This document shows, piece by piece, positions 1-10,214 of a stretch of 39,035 nt of DNA. Below the pieces are notes generated by a model. That model was not told the DNA's origin and did not search any database. It was given only the letters and a program-made list of their open reading frames with translations. Each line of letters starts with the position of its first letter. Position 1 is the stretch's first letter. A program made the position numbers and the translations under genes. The stretch is from assembly GCA_903877135.1 (NCBI GenBank), contig CAIRCN010000008.1, positions 1 to 39,035 on the forward strand. Direction: 5' to 3'. Source of the DNA: an uncultured Opitutia bacterium (GTDB lineage Bacteria > Verrucomicrobiota > Verrucomicrobiia > Opitutales > Opitutaceae).

Positions 1-3000
1 GTAGCGGTTGAGCACAGGGCCGGCAGCACGGACGAGCATGGGTTTGGCCCCACCGTTGACCACGAAGCCGACGATGAGCGTCTGCCCCGCCGCCATCGCG
101 GCGCGCACGGAGAGGTTGGACAGGTAGCTGTTCGGCGTGACGGTGTCCGCCAGCCCGGAATATGAAGTCGACGGCGTCGAGTCGGCCGGCGTGAGGGTGC
201 CGCTGATGGTCTGGGTTGCGGCGACGATGTAAAGTGCGAGCGAGCCCCAGCCACTGGCGCTCGGCACGGAAAACCGAGCCTGGCCGTTGGTGCCGGCATT
301 GCCGATCAATCCTTCGACGAACGTGGCGCCGGTCCTTATGGCCAGACTCTGGAGGCTCGGGCCGACAATCACGTCAAGCGTGCCCGTGGCGGCATAGAGC
401 GCAGACGCCGTATAGTAGCCCTCCAAAGCCTGCGTGGGCCCCCACGGCTGGGCCACGCGGCCAAAAAAGCTCTCCGCGATTCCACCCAATTGTCCTGTGA
501 CTTGGCCGTCGCCCGCAATCTGCCCGGCGAGGACGAAATTACCTGCGGCGGCGGCCGTTTTCAGGACCGGGGCTTCGGCAGAAGCCAGCGATTGCGCGGA
601 CACGGTCCTCGTCGTGAGCGATTTAATTTCCGTGCCCGCCGCCGAAAAGCTGCCGTCCGCCCCGACCACAAGGCTCTTAATCACGATTACACTGTGCCGA
701 ACATCCAACGAGGCGAGGTAAGTCGCGGTGTTGTTGTCGCGCACATAGAGCGCCCAAAAGCCGCCCGAGGTGATGTTGCCGAAATAGGTGCCACGATAAA
801 TATGCGGCGTTGCAGTGAGCGTGACGGCTCCGGAGACCAGATTGCTGGCGACCGAATTGGAGGCCACCACGCGATACTGCAGGCCCACCATCCCCACAGT
901 CGGCCGGAGGATGCTCAAACTCGCCGTCTTGCTCCCGGCATAGGCGACGCCGTCCGTCACGTTGGTCCATGAATTCGCGTTATCCGAACTTACCTGCCAC
1001 TGCAGCGTCGGCGTGGGGTTGCCCGAAACCGGCACGGTGATCGTCATCGGGCCAGTCGAGCCCGCCACCACCGGGCTCACCGTGGGAGACGCGCCAAACG
1101 TCGGCACCGTGATCGCCGGAGCATAGGTATAGTTGAGGTTCGCCGCCTCGCTCAGCGCGCTCCCCCCCGCCGGATTCACCGCCTTGACCCAATAATAATA
1201 CAGACCCGACGCCGGCGGATAATCATAGCCGAGGGCCCATGGCACGTTTGCCGCCACTCGCACCGCGATGCTGGGATCGTTCGTCGTGCTACGCCAGATT
1301 TCGTAGGAGACCGCGCCTGCGACGGGCTGCCAGTTGAGCCGCACGCACGCGGCGAAGACCACGGGGACCGCCATCACTGCCGCCGGGGTGGCAGGAGCGG
1401 TAATTGCCCCCGTCAGCAGCTGCTGCGCAAAGGGCCAGCTGCCACCGCCGCTGGGCGTATAGAGCGGCGGCAGCCCCCAGAGACTGCCATCGGTTTTGAT
1501 ATACCAAGTGTGCTCATTCACCGGCGTCGCCTTCGCGGCTCCGCTGGGGATGACCAGGACCGGAGTCTCGGTGGCACTGAGGGTGCCTTGGTTGAGTTGG
1601 TTATAACCATTGGAACCTACGCCCCACCACGAACCGTCTTTTTTGAGGAAGAGCGTGTGGCTCTGGCCACAGTTCACACTCACGACATCGGCTGCGATTT
1701 GCGTTGGGAGGTGCCGAGACCCTGCGCTGGCACCATAATGGGTCGCATAATAATAGGCTCCCATGCTCCAAAGACTGCCGTCTTTCTTCACAAAGGCCGC
1801 CTTATGGTAGTTCGCGGAAACGGTCGCCACGTCGGTTGCAATCAAAATGGGACTCAGCTGAGGCGACACATCGCCGGTTCCCAATTGCCCGGCCTCGTTC
1901 GAGCCCATGCCCCAGAGGGTGCCATCGGCCTTGATAAAATAACTGGAATCCGGCCCCACCGCCATGGACGCCACGTTGTCCGCGATTTTCGCCAGAGTGC
2001 CACGGTCAACAGTCGTGCCATCGCCCAACTGACCTGCGGTGTTTGCTCCGGCTGACCACAGACTGCCATCCACCCGAAGCACGAGATTGAACGACGCATT
2101 GGCGCACACTCCGACCGCCGCGGCCGCCACCTGCGTCAGGACCGCTACAGGTGGCTTTGAGGCATTTCCAGGGGAGGTGCTGTTGAGAGACCAAACCGTC
2201 AGGTCCGATTTGAGAAACATACCAAATGACGCGGCCATCACACCGTCTGTGACAAAATATGCTGCTCCACTGTTCATCTGCTCCGCGGTGAGAAAGTTGT
2301 AATACACGCCCCGGCTCCAGAGCGTCCCATCCCTCAACAGATAAAACGCCCTACTTTCAGAGCCGCCTACGCTGCCAACCATATCTATCGCTCCTTGTTG
2401 CGGCGCCAGCGCCAACCCCGCCGCCGCCGATGTCGCTGTGCCGCGGGCATTGCTCACGACACAGCGAAACCGGTCGCCCGCCATCGCGGTGGTCATGGCA
2501 CTGACCGTCAAGGTGGCAGTCATTGCGCCCGAGTAAGTGGCGTCGTCCGCCAGGTCCAGCCAAGTGGCGCCGCCGGCCGGTTGGCGTTGCCATTGGTAGG
2601 TCGGTGCAGGGTCACCGCTCGCCCCTACGCTGAACGTCGCGCGCACATCCGGTGCCACGGTGACGGATACGGGCTGCGTCTGGATCGCCGGCGGCACCAT
2701 CCGCGTGCGGAAACCATAGTCCCCAACGCTGAACGCGCTCGTGCCGGCGCCGTTGGTGGCCTTGATCCAGTAATAGTAATTCGTCGCCTCCGCCGGCGCG
2801 CTGGTGTCGTAATACAGCGGCGTCACCAGATTGTCCGCCACCAGTGTCGCCCCGGCGCTGTCATTCGTGGCGCTGCGCCAGACCTGGTAACCGGTGGCGG
2901 CCGCCTGCGCCTTCCACGTCACCAGCGTGAAGCGGCTGTTCGCCCCCTTGGTCGCGGAGAGCCACGCCGGTGCGGCCGGCGCGGGCAGCGTTCCGCCCCG

Positions 3001-5715
3001 GATCAGCACGGGCGTAAGCGCCAGTTGGTGCGTGGTTTGGTTCGTCGGCAGCCCATTGCTATCCAAAATCACACCGTAATTCGGCAGCCATTGGACGGGC
3101 TCGATATCGCCCATGCCCCACAGGCTGCCGTCGGTTTTCGTGAACAGGCTCACATAATCGCCGCCTGACATGCTCGACACGCCAGCCGCCACCTGGACCG
3201 CCAGGGCGCGGTTGGTCGTGGTGCCATCGCCCAGCTGTCCGCTGCCATTGTAGCCCGCCGCCATCAGCGTGCCCGTTGGCAGAGTGTAAAGCACATGGGC
3301 GTTGCCGGCGGCAACCGCCTGAACGCCCGTCGCGAATGACTTCGGCGTTGCCACCGCACCCAACGTCGGCCCCACCGCACCATAGTCATTGTTGCCGTTG
3401 CCCCAGAGCGATCCATCCGTGCGGATAAACACGGTGAAAGAACCACCCATCGTTACCGTGCGGACCCTGTCCGTCACCAGCACCGGTCCGGCCGTGTAGC
3501 CCGTCGCAGGCAGCCCGTCCCCGATGCCGTTCATCGCGCGCGAACCACCGGCCCAGAGCGTCCCATCGTATTTTACAAAAGCACCCACAGAGGTTTTGCT
3601 GGAAACCGACTGCACCTCCACCGCCACCTGCTGCGGCTGCATCACGATTGACCCTCCATAGGGGCCAAATAGATTGAACCCCGTCACCCACAGCGTCCCA
3701 TCCGCTTTGATAAACAGGCTGCCGTTGCCGGTGGCCGCCATTGCCACCACCTGGGTCGCGATCAGCACCGGGGTTAACCGCATCGTCACGGTGCCATCGC
3801 CCAGTATCCCGATGCCGTTGTTCCCATTGCTCCCCATGCCCCAGAGCGTCCCATCCTCCTTCAAAAAAAAGCTGTTACTGTTTCCAGCCGACGCTGCCAC
3901 CACGCCCGTGGCCACGCGCACCGGTGCCCGCCGCAGCTTGGTCGTCCCGTCGCCCAACTGGCCGTTTTCATTGACTCCCATCGCCCAGAGCGAGCCGTCC
4001 GCCCGGACAAACAGTCGGTGATAAGCTCCGACCGATACGCTCATCACGGCCCAAGATGCGGTCATGCTCAGTGTGGCCGGGGCTGAATTCTCCACGCCGC
4101 CCTCGTTCGTTGCCACGCAGCGGAACTGATCCCCGTCCATGCCCATGGTCAGGCCCGTGACCGCCAGGATCGCCGTCGCCGTGCCCGTGTAGGCGCCCCC
4201 GTCGCTCAAGTCTGTCCAGACACTGCCTCCCGCCGCCAGGCGCTGCCACCGGAGTGCAGGGTTCGGCTGGCCGCGGGCGGTGACGATGAATTGCGCCGTC
4301 AAGCCTGGTTCGCCCAGCTGATTCTCCGGCTGCACCTCGAAGGTCGGGCCAATCGATTTCACCGTCAGCGTCACCACCCTGCTGGTCACCGAATTCGTCC
4401 CGCTATTCACCACGCAGCGGAGCTGGTCGCCATTCATCGCCATGGTCGGGGACGACAGATACAGACCGCCGCTGGCGCTGAAGGCACCGGGTAGATCACT
4501 CCACTCCCCGCCACCGGCCGGCAACCGCTGCCAGGTATAAATCGGATCAGGCACCGCCGTTGCCTCGCAGTTGAAAGACACCGCCATGCCCGCCGTCGTT
4601 GTCTGGTCGGTGGGCTGCTCAGTGATAACCAGAGGCCTGGAAAACGTTAGGTTTAACGTGATCTCGCCCGTGGGTGTCGGCACGCCCTGGTCCGCATCGC
4701 CCCAGCCATCGACCGCGAAGTAATACGTCGTGCCCCCGGTGGCGTCGAACGAAACGAAACTGGTCCGCTTGCGTGACGGGGTGGGGTTCTGCGCCTTCGA
4801 CTCCTCGTCGTCGTTTGCCCCCACCAGCGTGAGCCCGGCAAGACTCGTGCCGGAATAGACCGCGAGCACCGTGTCAAAATTGCTGCCATTCGTCGTGACC
4901 GTCATCGTGCCATCAAGCGGTGCCGTCCACTGCCACCACACCGAATGCCCGTCCGTCACGCCCGCGTGGTTTGGCTCGCCCGCCTCGCGCGTCGCGCCGA
5001 TGTTGCGTCCGTAGTCGGAGACTGTGCCCGATCTCGAATACAACACTGTCGCGTTCGCGAAATTATCGTTCGCCGGCCTGACCCCCGGCGCCCCGTAGAG
5101 CATCTGCCCGCCAGTGATGTCGTCATACTGCAAGCGGTCCACCGAGCTGGCCACGCTGTTCATGATCGCCGTCACATACTGACCATTCTCATCTGGATGA
5201 TCCAATCCGAGCACATGTCCCAATTCGTGAATCGCCACGCGCCGGATGTCCCACACACCCGCAATCAGCGCCCCGCGGTAGGAGTTCCAGTTGACTTTCT
5301 GGTTAAAAATCACGTCGGCCTCTTGCAGCGCGTTGCCATTTCTGTAGTAGATCGTCACCGCGAGGGCATAGACGCCAAACTCCTTGCCATCGGCTGTCGT
5401 GTCCATGACGACCTCGTTGACCCCGTTGCCAATGGCGTAGCCGCCTCCATCCGTCACGGTCGGCGCGAGTTGCACTATGCCAAGCTGGGCGTTCCAAGCC
5501 TGCATCGCGGCCACGACGCTGCTGCTCTGGCTGCTGCCGTCGCTGAGGTTGGCAGTCTGCGCGAGCTTGATCTGCATCGTCACCGGACTGCTCTGCCTCT
5601 TGATCACATAGATGCCGCTCTGGTCCGTATAAACAACATAGCCCCAAACCGAACCGATCATCGAGAGACCTGCGGCCAGCCCGGCAAGAATGCGGAGGAG
5701 AAACTTAGTTTGCAC
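1..5715 (-). CDS. Giant secreted matrixin-like metalloprotease with PPC, Ig-like, FN3-like and RCC1 repeats (C-terminus off window)
   Basis: I read one open frame from a GTG at 5715 to the window edge (1905 codons, 3' end missing). The GTG gives a hydrophobic signal peptide (residues 1 to about 25); the first ATG, at 5661, would lose most of it. The GTG overlaps the upstream stop by 11 nt, which suggests translational coupling. Residues about 163-173 read HELGHVLGLDH, the HExxHxxGxxH zinc site of metzincin/matrixin proteases. Then follow a PPC-like domain (about 216-352), two Ig-like domains (358-550), RCC1-type repeats with recurring 'DGSLWxMGxNxxGQLGDG' (557-870), an FN3-like domain, an Ig-like domain, more RCC1 repeats (1110-1412), FN3-like and Ig-like domains, and the start of the 'NLSVRA...GFVVNG' module at the edge. 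The protein is probably exported, with the protease at the N-terminus and the repeats acting in binding. The substrate is unknown. Confidence 0.85.
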   Translation of the reverse strand, partial: MQTKFLLRILAGLAAGLSMIGSVWGYVVYTDQSGIYVIKRQSSPVTMQIKLAQTANLSDGSSQSSSVVAAMQAWNAQLGIVQLAPTVTDGGGYAIGNGVNEVVMDTTADGKEFGVYALAVTIYYRNGNALQEADVIFNQKVNWNSYRGALIAGVWDIRRVAIHELGHVLGLDHPDENGQYVTAIMNSVASSVDRLQYDDITGGQMLYGAPGVRPANDNFANATVLYSRSGTVSDYGRNIGATREAGEPNHAGVTDGHSVWWQWTAPLDGTMTVTTNGSNFDTVLAVYSGTSLAGLTLVGANDDEESKAQNPTPSRKRTSFVSFDATGGTTYYFAVDGWGDADQGVPTPTGEITLNLTFSRPLVITEQPTDQTTTAGMAVSFNCEATAVPDPIYTWQRLPAGGGEWSDLPGAFSASGGLYLSSPTMAMNGDQLRCVVNSGTNSVTSRVVTLTVKSIGPTFEVQPENQLGEPGLTAQFIVTARGQPNPALRWQRLAAGGSVWTDLSDGGAYTGTATAILAVTGLTMGMDGDQFRCVATNEGGVENSAPATLSMTASWAVMSVSVGAYHRLFVRADGSLWAMGVNENGQLGDGTTKLRRAPVRVATGVVAASAGNSNSFFLKEDGTLWGMGSNGNNGIGILGDGTVTMRLTPVLIATQVVAMAATGNGSLFIKADGTLWVTGFNLFGPYGGSIVMQPQQVAVEVQSVSSKTSVGAFVKYDGTLWAGGSRAMNGIGDGLPATGYTAGPVLVTDRVRTVTMGGSFTVFIRTDGSLWGNGNNDYGAVGPTLGAVATPKSFATGVQAVAAGNAHVLYTLPTGTLMAAGYNGSGQLGDGTTTNRALAVQVAAGVSSMSGGDYVSLFTKTDGSLWGMGDIEPVQWLPNYGVILDSNGLPTNQTTHQLALTPVLIRGGTLPAPAAPAWLSATKGANSRFTLVTWKAQAAATGYQVWRSATNDSAGATLVADNLVTPLYYDTSAPAEATNYYYWIKATNGAGTSAFSVGDYGFRTRMVPPAIQTQPVSVTVAPDVRATFSVGASGDPAPTYQWQRQPAGGATWLDLADDATYSGAMTATLTVSAMTTAMAGDRFRCVVSNARGTATSAAAGLALAPQQGAIDMVGSVGGSESRAFYLLRDGTLWSRGVYYNFLTAEQMNSGAAYFVTDGVMAASFGMFLKSDLTVWSLNSTSPGNASKPPVAVLTQVAAAAVGVCANASFNLVLRVDGSLWSAGANTAGQLGDGTTVDRGTLAKIADNVASMAVGPDSSYFIKADGTLWGMGSNEAGQLGTGDVSPQLSPILIATDVATVSANYHKAAFVKKDGSLWSMGAYYYATHYGASAGSRHLPTQIAADVVSVNCGQSHTLFLKKDGSWWGVGSNGYNQLNQGTLSATETPVLVIPSGAAKATPVNEHTWYIKTDGSLWGLPPLYTPSGGGSWPFAQQLLTGAITAPATPAAVMAVPVVFAACVRLNWQPVAGAVSYEIWRSTTNDPSIAVRVAANVPWALGYDYPPASGLYYYWVKAVNPAGGSALSEAANLNYTYAPAITVPTFGASPTVSPVVAGSTGPMTITVPVSGNPTPTLQWQVSSDNANSWTNVTDGVAYAGSKTASLSILRPTVGMVGLQYRVVASNSVASNLVSGAVTLTATPHIYRGTYFGNITSGGFWALYVRDNNTATYLASLDVRHSVIVIKSLVVGADGSFSAAGTEIKSLTTRTVSAQSLASAEAPVLKTAAAAGNFVLAGQIAGDGQVTGQLGGIAESFFGRVAQPWGPTQALEGYYTASALYAATGTLDVIVGPSLQSLAIRTGATFVEGLIGNAGTNGQARFSVPSASGWGSLALYIVAATQTISGTLTPADSTPSTSYSGLADTVTPNSYLSNLSVRAAMAAGQTLIVGFVVNGGAKPMLVRAAGPVLNRY

Positions 5716-6370
5716 GCTGCGGCTGGGTCACGGGATTGGTGTTCTTGCCCTTTATCAGGCGGATGAAGTCTTCCGGCGTGAGCGCACCCGCAGTGCTGAG
5801 CGCCCGGCGCTGCAATCCTGCGGCCCGGCCTTCGGTCATCGGCAGACTCACCTCCGACGGGTCGTGCAGCGGCACATGGTTGGAACGGGCCACGTAGGCT
5901 CGCCCGGTGGCGGCGTCTTTCAAAATCGGGTAGCGGCCGTGCATCATGCCGCAAAGCGGGCTGAGGTTCCGGCCATTGCCGCTGACGAACAAAATATCCT
6001 CGTCGCCCACCTGAAACTTGGGCGCGCCTTGCACGATGAGTTCCTCCTGTCCCACTTGGCCGCCCAGCATTTCCAGGGTGAGCTTCGCCGGCGGGTTCCC
6101 CGCGATCACCTCGACGACCTCGAGGTCTACCTCGGTGAAAATGACGACACCGCGGGCGCGGGCCTTCTTCACCGAACTCACGCGCTTCACCACGGCCCGC
6201 ACGATACAGTCCGATCCATTCACGAGTTGGGTAAACTCTGGCGGGATCACCGTCGTGGCGCGGCTGGCGGATGCGGCTAGGGCGAAACTGAGGACAACGC
6301 TCAGGAGACCCCGAATTGAGGCGGGAAGGTGCAGCCAGCTCATGAGGGAAGGAATATTTGGGGAGGACAT
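5705..6370 (-). CDS. Small exported protein of unknown function, partner of the metalloprotease
   Basis: This 221-residue protein has a hydrophobic N-terminal segment (residues about 19-37, 'GLLSVVLSFALAASAS') typical of a Sec signal peptide. A second ATG at 6343 lies just before that segment and is an equally good start; neither has a clear Shine-Dalgarno. The mature part is a compact mixed alpha/beta domain ('IVRAVVKRV...FTEVDLEVVEVIAG...LEMLGG'), followed by a polar tail with 'LTPEDFIRLIKG'. I do not recognise a named family. Its stop lies inside the first codons of the giant metalloprotease gene, so the two are probably translated together. A role as partner or inhibitor of the protease is possible but is inferred only from position. 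Confidence 0.75.
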   Translation of the reverse strand: MSSPNIPSLMSWLHLPASIRGLLSVVLSFALAASASRATTVIPPEFTQLVNGSDCIVRAVVKRVSSVKKARARGVVIFTEVDLEVVEVIAGNPPAKLTLEMLGGQVGQEELIVQGAPKFQVGDEDILFVSGNGRNLSPLCGMMHGRYPILKDAATGRAYVARSNHVPLHDPSEVSLPMTEGRAAGLQRRALSTAGALTPEDFIRLIKGKNTNPVTQPQRAN

Positions 6371-6418
6371 TCTTGTGCTTAGGAAAGGAGGATGAGGGGA
6401 GCGGAATGAGTGGGTGCG

Positions 6419-8995
6419 CTAATCAATCAAGAAGGTCCGGAGCATCGGGAAGGCGACGGGCTTTCCTTGGTGCAGCGCCGGGTCGAATTGCATCTCGGCA
6501 CAGGTATCGACGCCTCGCCTATTCAAGGCCGGATCGCTTGAGGCGACCACCACGATGCTCTCGGGTGTGCCCTGCGGGTTGACGACGAAACGCACGACCA
6601 CGAAGCCGCGCTCCTCCCCGCTGACGAAGATTGAGTCGCGGCGATAGGCGGCACCCTTCGTGACCATAGGCGGTTGCGTGCCGTCATCCGTGGCGCCGAG
6701 CGGCGTCAGGCCGATCTCCAGGAAGCCGCCGGCGGGAAACAACGCCACCCCCTGCAGCAAACACCAAACCGGCGCCGTGTCCTTGATGGCCGGGCTGTAT
6801 TTCCAGTCCCGGATTGCTGCAAAAGCGGAGGGATCCAGGCCGGGTTTGCTCGCACTGACCACCAGAGGGGCAAAGACCTGCCCGGTGGGGGACACCCGAA
6901 AACTCACCCAGGCGGCCTGGCGAATTTCACGGGGATCCACCGACAGCGGGACCTTGTTTTTGCGCAGGGGAACGTTGTCGACATCCGCGGCCATCAGCAC
7001 GTCGTCCTTTCCGAATGCTTCCGCAGAATAACTGAAGGGCAGAACTGCCCGGCGCCAGACCGGGCTCTTGCTGTTCGCTGGACTGAACCGCCATTTCAGG
7101 ACGTTATTCATGGCGGCCTGACCAAATTCTGGCGTCGACGCGGATCGGGTGATGGGTGCACAGGGTCGGCCTATGGCATCTATGAAAAAGTCCACCACCG
7201 CCTCTCCTTTATCGAGCTTATCACCGAGTTCCGTCGGCGAGAGACCCGGGGCGCGCTGGATGATCTCCACCGGCAATTTGGTTGTGGTGGGCACCTCAAC
7301 CTTCAGGCCGCCTGCGGGCGCGCATTTACCCAAAGCCTCGGTCATGGGCGCTGAGGCGTAACGCCGCGCCAAGCCTCCGAGCGTCCACGCGCCGTAGATA
7401 CTGCGGTTGACATCGAGACCCTGGGCGCAGGCTAGCTCAAGGGCCTTCAGGTTTCCGCTGCGAAGAATCTCGTCCAGCACCTTGTCGATGTCCTCGGCCC
7501 GAAAATCAAAGTGGGTGTTAGCGGCGAGCAAGGCCGCCTCGAGTTGGTCGCAGCGGAACACCACCGCGTCGTGCAGCAGGCGGGTGGCCGCGGCCCCTTG
7601 GCAGGGGTTTTCACGGTAAAGGCGCAGGGCGAGTTCGTCCCGGCCCGCCATCGCGGCCCAACTCGCGGGCGTTCGGTTCAGCTTGTCCGTCTTTGCGAGC
7701 GAGGCTCCAGCCTTCCGCAGAATTTGGATTTGGGTGTCGTCACCCATCCAGGCGGCGCCCATCAGGGCGGTTTCGCCTTTGGGCCCGGTTTGGTCGACTT
7801 TTGCCCCCGCTCCCAGTAGAAAGGTCACCACGGACGGGTCGGAACCGAAGGCCGCGATCACCAGCGGTGGCCGGTCGTAAATGAGAGTATCCAAACTTGC
7901 CCCTTGTTTAAGGAGGAGCGCGGCCATCTTCACATCCTGCCGGGCGACCGCCATGCACAGTTGGTCTTCCAACAGCGATTTCTCCGGCAATTTTGCTCCC
8001 TTTTCAATTAACAGGGTGGCGACGGCGGTGTCGCCGGCGACGATGGCGTCTTGCAGCGGAGATTCATGCAGGGCGCTCTCATAGGGACTTGGTTTGGCGC
8101 CAGCCTCGAGCAGCAGCCGCACGGTCTCGGCCGATCCCGACCACACCGCCCGGTGCAATGCGCTGACTCCGGTGAATCCTTGGGTATTCGCGTCGGCCCC
8201 GAGTTTCAGGAGCAGCTCGACGCAGCGTTCCTGCCCGGTTTCGGTCGCGGCCCCAATGAGCGCCGCTCCGTCATCACCTTTGAAACGTCTGGAGTTCTTC
8301 CCGGTTAAGGCCGCCGCCAGCAGGTCGGCGTTGCCGGAACGGACGATCTGCTCCAAGAGCGGCTGCGGCAATTTCTGATCGCGGCCAGCGCCGCCTAGCC
8401 AGGCCAGGGCCTGCGCAAAATCGCCTCCATCCAAGGCCGCCCGCAACGGCATCATGGTCGCCTCCTTGCCCGCTAATCCGCGCAGTGAGCGCCCCTGTTG
8501 CAGGACGTAGACCCGAAGGAAACCATTCCGGTCGGACGCGTTGATGAAGAAACCCCCTAAGATCCGGTTGTCTTCACCCGCCTGGGCGATGGGCAACAGA
8601 GCCTTCACGTCAAATTTGACATCCCGGCCGTGCACGTTCCACGCGGCCACATAATAGAGGTTCTGCTGGTCGTGCTCCGGCCGGATGGCCAAGTCATACT
8701 GCACCTCCAATTGGGGCGGCCCACTCCCAATTGCCGCCGACGTTTTTAGCCGGAAGCATGGCACCACGGCTGCCTCAGTGTCTGCATACGCGGCAGCCGC
8801 CCGAATTTCCCAGGTGCCGCCCGGAGCGAGCGGGACTGGCTCGGCGCCGAAGAGGTAGCCCCGCCGTTTTTGCGCAACGCCTGTGAGGAGTTTGGTTTCG
8901 CCTCCGCTGTGGTAGACCAGTTCAACTTGCGCCTTGCCGGAGGCGCTGGCCATGAGACACACGGCAATAAGCAGCAGATAGTGGAGTGTTTTCAT
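6419..8995 (-). CDS. Exported ankyrin-repeat protein with three TonB C-terminal-like domains
   Basis: The 858-residue product starts with a clear signal peptide (MKTLHYLLLIAVCLMASASG). Ankyrin repeats occupy about residues 232-462, with recurring 'GxTALHxA...LLLxxGA' units such as 'GVSALHRAVWSGSAETVRLL'. The C-terminal half carries three units that resemble the TonB C-terminal domain (PF03544-like): about 602-655 ('VDFFIDAIGRP...VLKWRFSPA'), 693-750 ('VSFRVSPTGQV...IRDWKYSPA') and 797-858 ('VVRFVVNPQGT...CAEMQFDPA'). There is no N-terminal TonB membrane anchor or proline-rich linker, so it is unlikely to be a classical energy transducer. A periplasmic scaffold is more likely. It lies 48 nt upstream of the small exported protein and 43 nt downstream of the helical membrane-anchored gene, within the same unit. 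Confidence 0.8.
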   Translation of the reverse strand: MKTLHYLLLIAVCLMASASGKAQVELVYHSGGETKLLTGVAQKRRGYLFGAEPVPLAPGGTWEIRAAAAYADTEAAVVPCFRLKTSAAIGSGPPQLEVQYDLAIRPEHDQQNLYYVAAWNVHGRDVKFDVKALLPIAQAGEDNRILGGFFINASDRNGFLRVYVLQQGRSLRGLAGKEATMMPLRAALDGGDFAQALAWLGGAGRDQKLPQPLLEQIVRSGNADLLAAALTGKNSRRFKGDDGAALIGAATETGQERCVELLLKLGADANTQGFTGVSALHRAVWSGSAETVRLLLEAGAKPSPYESALHESPLQDAIVAGDTAVATLLIEKGAKLPEKSLLEDQLCMAVARQDVKMAALLLKQGASLDTLIYDRPPLVIAAFGSDPSVVTFLLGAGAKVDQTGPKGETALMGAAWMGDDTQIQILRKAGASLAKTDKLNRTPASWAAMAGRDELALRLYRENPCQGAAATRLLHDAVVFRCDQLEAALLAANTHFDFRAEDIDKVLDEILRSGNLKALELACAQGLDVNRSIYGAWTLGGLARRYASAPMTEALGKCAPAGGLKVEVPTTTKLPVEIIQRAPGLSPTELGDKLDKGEAVVDFFIDAIGRPCAPITRSASTPEFGQAAMNNVLKWRFSPANSKSPVWRRAVLPFSYSAEAFGKDDVLMAADVDNVPLRKNKVPLSVDPREIRQAAWVSFRVSPTGQVFAPLVVSASKPGLDPSAFAAIRDWKYSPAIKDTAPVWCLLQGVALFPAGGFLEIGLTPLGATDDGTQPPMVTKGAAYRRDSIFVSGEERGFVVVRFVVNPQGTPESIVVVASSDPALNRRGVDTCAEMQFDPALHQGKPVAFPMLRTFLID

Positions 8996-9038
8996 GTTCT
9001 TGGGTGCTGAGCAAAACTATCGCCAGAGGGGATCTCAG

Positions 9039-10214
9039 TCAGAGGTGAGCAGCGGCGAGCTGCTGTTTCAGGCGCGCGGTAACAGCGGAAAAGATGCTCT
9101 GCCATGCGCTCAGTTTGGGCTGAGTCTGCCAGACGCCGAGTTGCCTCAACGCGGCGATGTCGTGGGCCTGCATGTCGGCGAGCGTGCGCCGCGAGGGCGG
9201 CGTCAGCAGGTTGTTGGACACAGCGAGATCGTATTGGGGAAAAAGGGTGGCGAACGCGCTTCGCTCCGCGGCACTGACATCGCCGCGGTGAAAATAGTTT
9301 TCTAGCGCGCTGAGCTGATCGGTGTCGCGCACATCGGCCCGGGCGAAAAGCCCGGCCCGCAGTTGGGGCAGTGTGGCAAAGAGATCCGGCTGGCGGTTTA
9401 GTTCGGCCATCGCGGCGGCGGGTGCAGCGAGCGTGAGCCGGTCCGCGGCGAGAAAGGCTGCGAAGCGCGCCGCGTTGTCGCCGGTCCGCGCAATGCGGTC
9501 CAGTTCGTTGAAGAGTGAAGTGGCCCGGCCGGAGACGATCACGTCAAACGCCTCGAGATAAGCGCGCGGCGGCGAGGCGGCCCAGCGCTCATCGCGTAGC
9601 AGGTCGACCAAGCGACGGCCCACGAGCGGCGGCCAGTCCTCGGCGCTGTGACCCCGGGCGAGTTCGCGCATGGCGAGCGCCCATTCGCCAGGAACGTCGG
9701 GTGAGGCGGCGGTAAGAATATCCCGGGCGAGCAACGCCGCGGCCGCGGGATCGCGTTGCGCGAGGTAGTCGAGGAGCGCCAGCCGCAAGGTGGGCCAGTC
9801 GCGGAGCCAACCACCCGGGCCGAGGACGAAGTCCCCGGAGAGCGGCACGTCGAGGCCGCTCCGCAGAAACGCGAGCAAAGCATCGCTGCGGGCCCCGGCG
9901 GCCGCATGGTCGAGTTCGCGCAGCAAGGCGGCGACCAGTTCACGGCGAGCCGCGAGCGGAAGACTGCGCAAGGTATCGGTAAGGCGGCGCAGGCGGGAAT
10001 CAATCAGGTCCGCGGGTGACTGCGCGATAGTTGTTACCGGCGCCGGCGGTTTTGCGCCGGCAGGCTGAGAAATGGCATGAGTTTTTCCAGTGGCCACAGC
10101 ACGAGAACCGAGTGGCCCCGGATTGACCGGGCGTCGTTGCCACCAGAAAAGGCTCGCCGCGACACCCAGCAGGAGCACGACCGCGAGCAGGCGAAGGAGA
10201 CGGGGCCGGTTCAT
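9039..10214 (-). CDS. Membrane-anchored helical protein, unknown function
   Basis: This 391-residue protein has one N-terminal transmembrane helix (about residues 7-25, 'LLRLLAVVLLLGVAASLFWW') after a basic start, consistent with an inner-membrane anchor facing outwards. A proline/alanine-rich linker follows (about 28-65). The rest is alpha-helical and rich in Ala, Leu and Arg ('LPLAARRELVAALLRELDHAAAG', shown in part), a pattern like HEAT/TPR solenoids, but I see no defining motif. Its ATG overlaps the stop of the upstream gene by 4 nt (ATGA), which is typical of coupled genes. High-GC Opitutaceae genomes often hold such unnamed anchored helical proteins; I assign no function. Confidence 0.7.
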   Translation of the reverse strand: MNRPRLLRLLAVVLLLGVAASLFWWQRRPVNPGPLGSRAVATGKTHAISQPAGAKPPAPVTTIAQSPADLIDSRLRRLTDTLRSLPLAARRELVAALLRELDHAAAGARSDALLAFLRSGLDVPLSGDFVLGPGGWLRDWPTLRLALLDYLAQRDPAAAALLARDILTAASPDVPGEWALAMRELARGHSAEDWPPLVGRRLVDLLRDERWAASPPRAYLEAFDVIVSGRATSLFNELDRIARTGDNAARFAAFLAADRLTLAAPAAAMAELNRQPDLFATLPQLRAGLFARADVRDTDQLSALENYFHRGDVSAAERSAFATLFPQYDLAVSNNLLTPPSRRTLADMQAHDIAALRQLGVWQTQPKLSAWQSIFSAVTARLKQQLAAAHL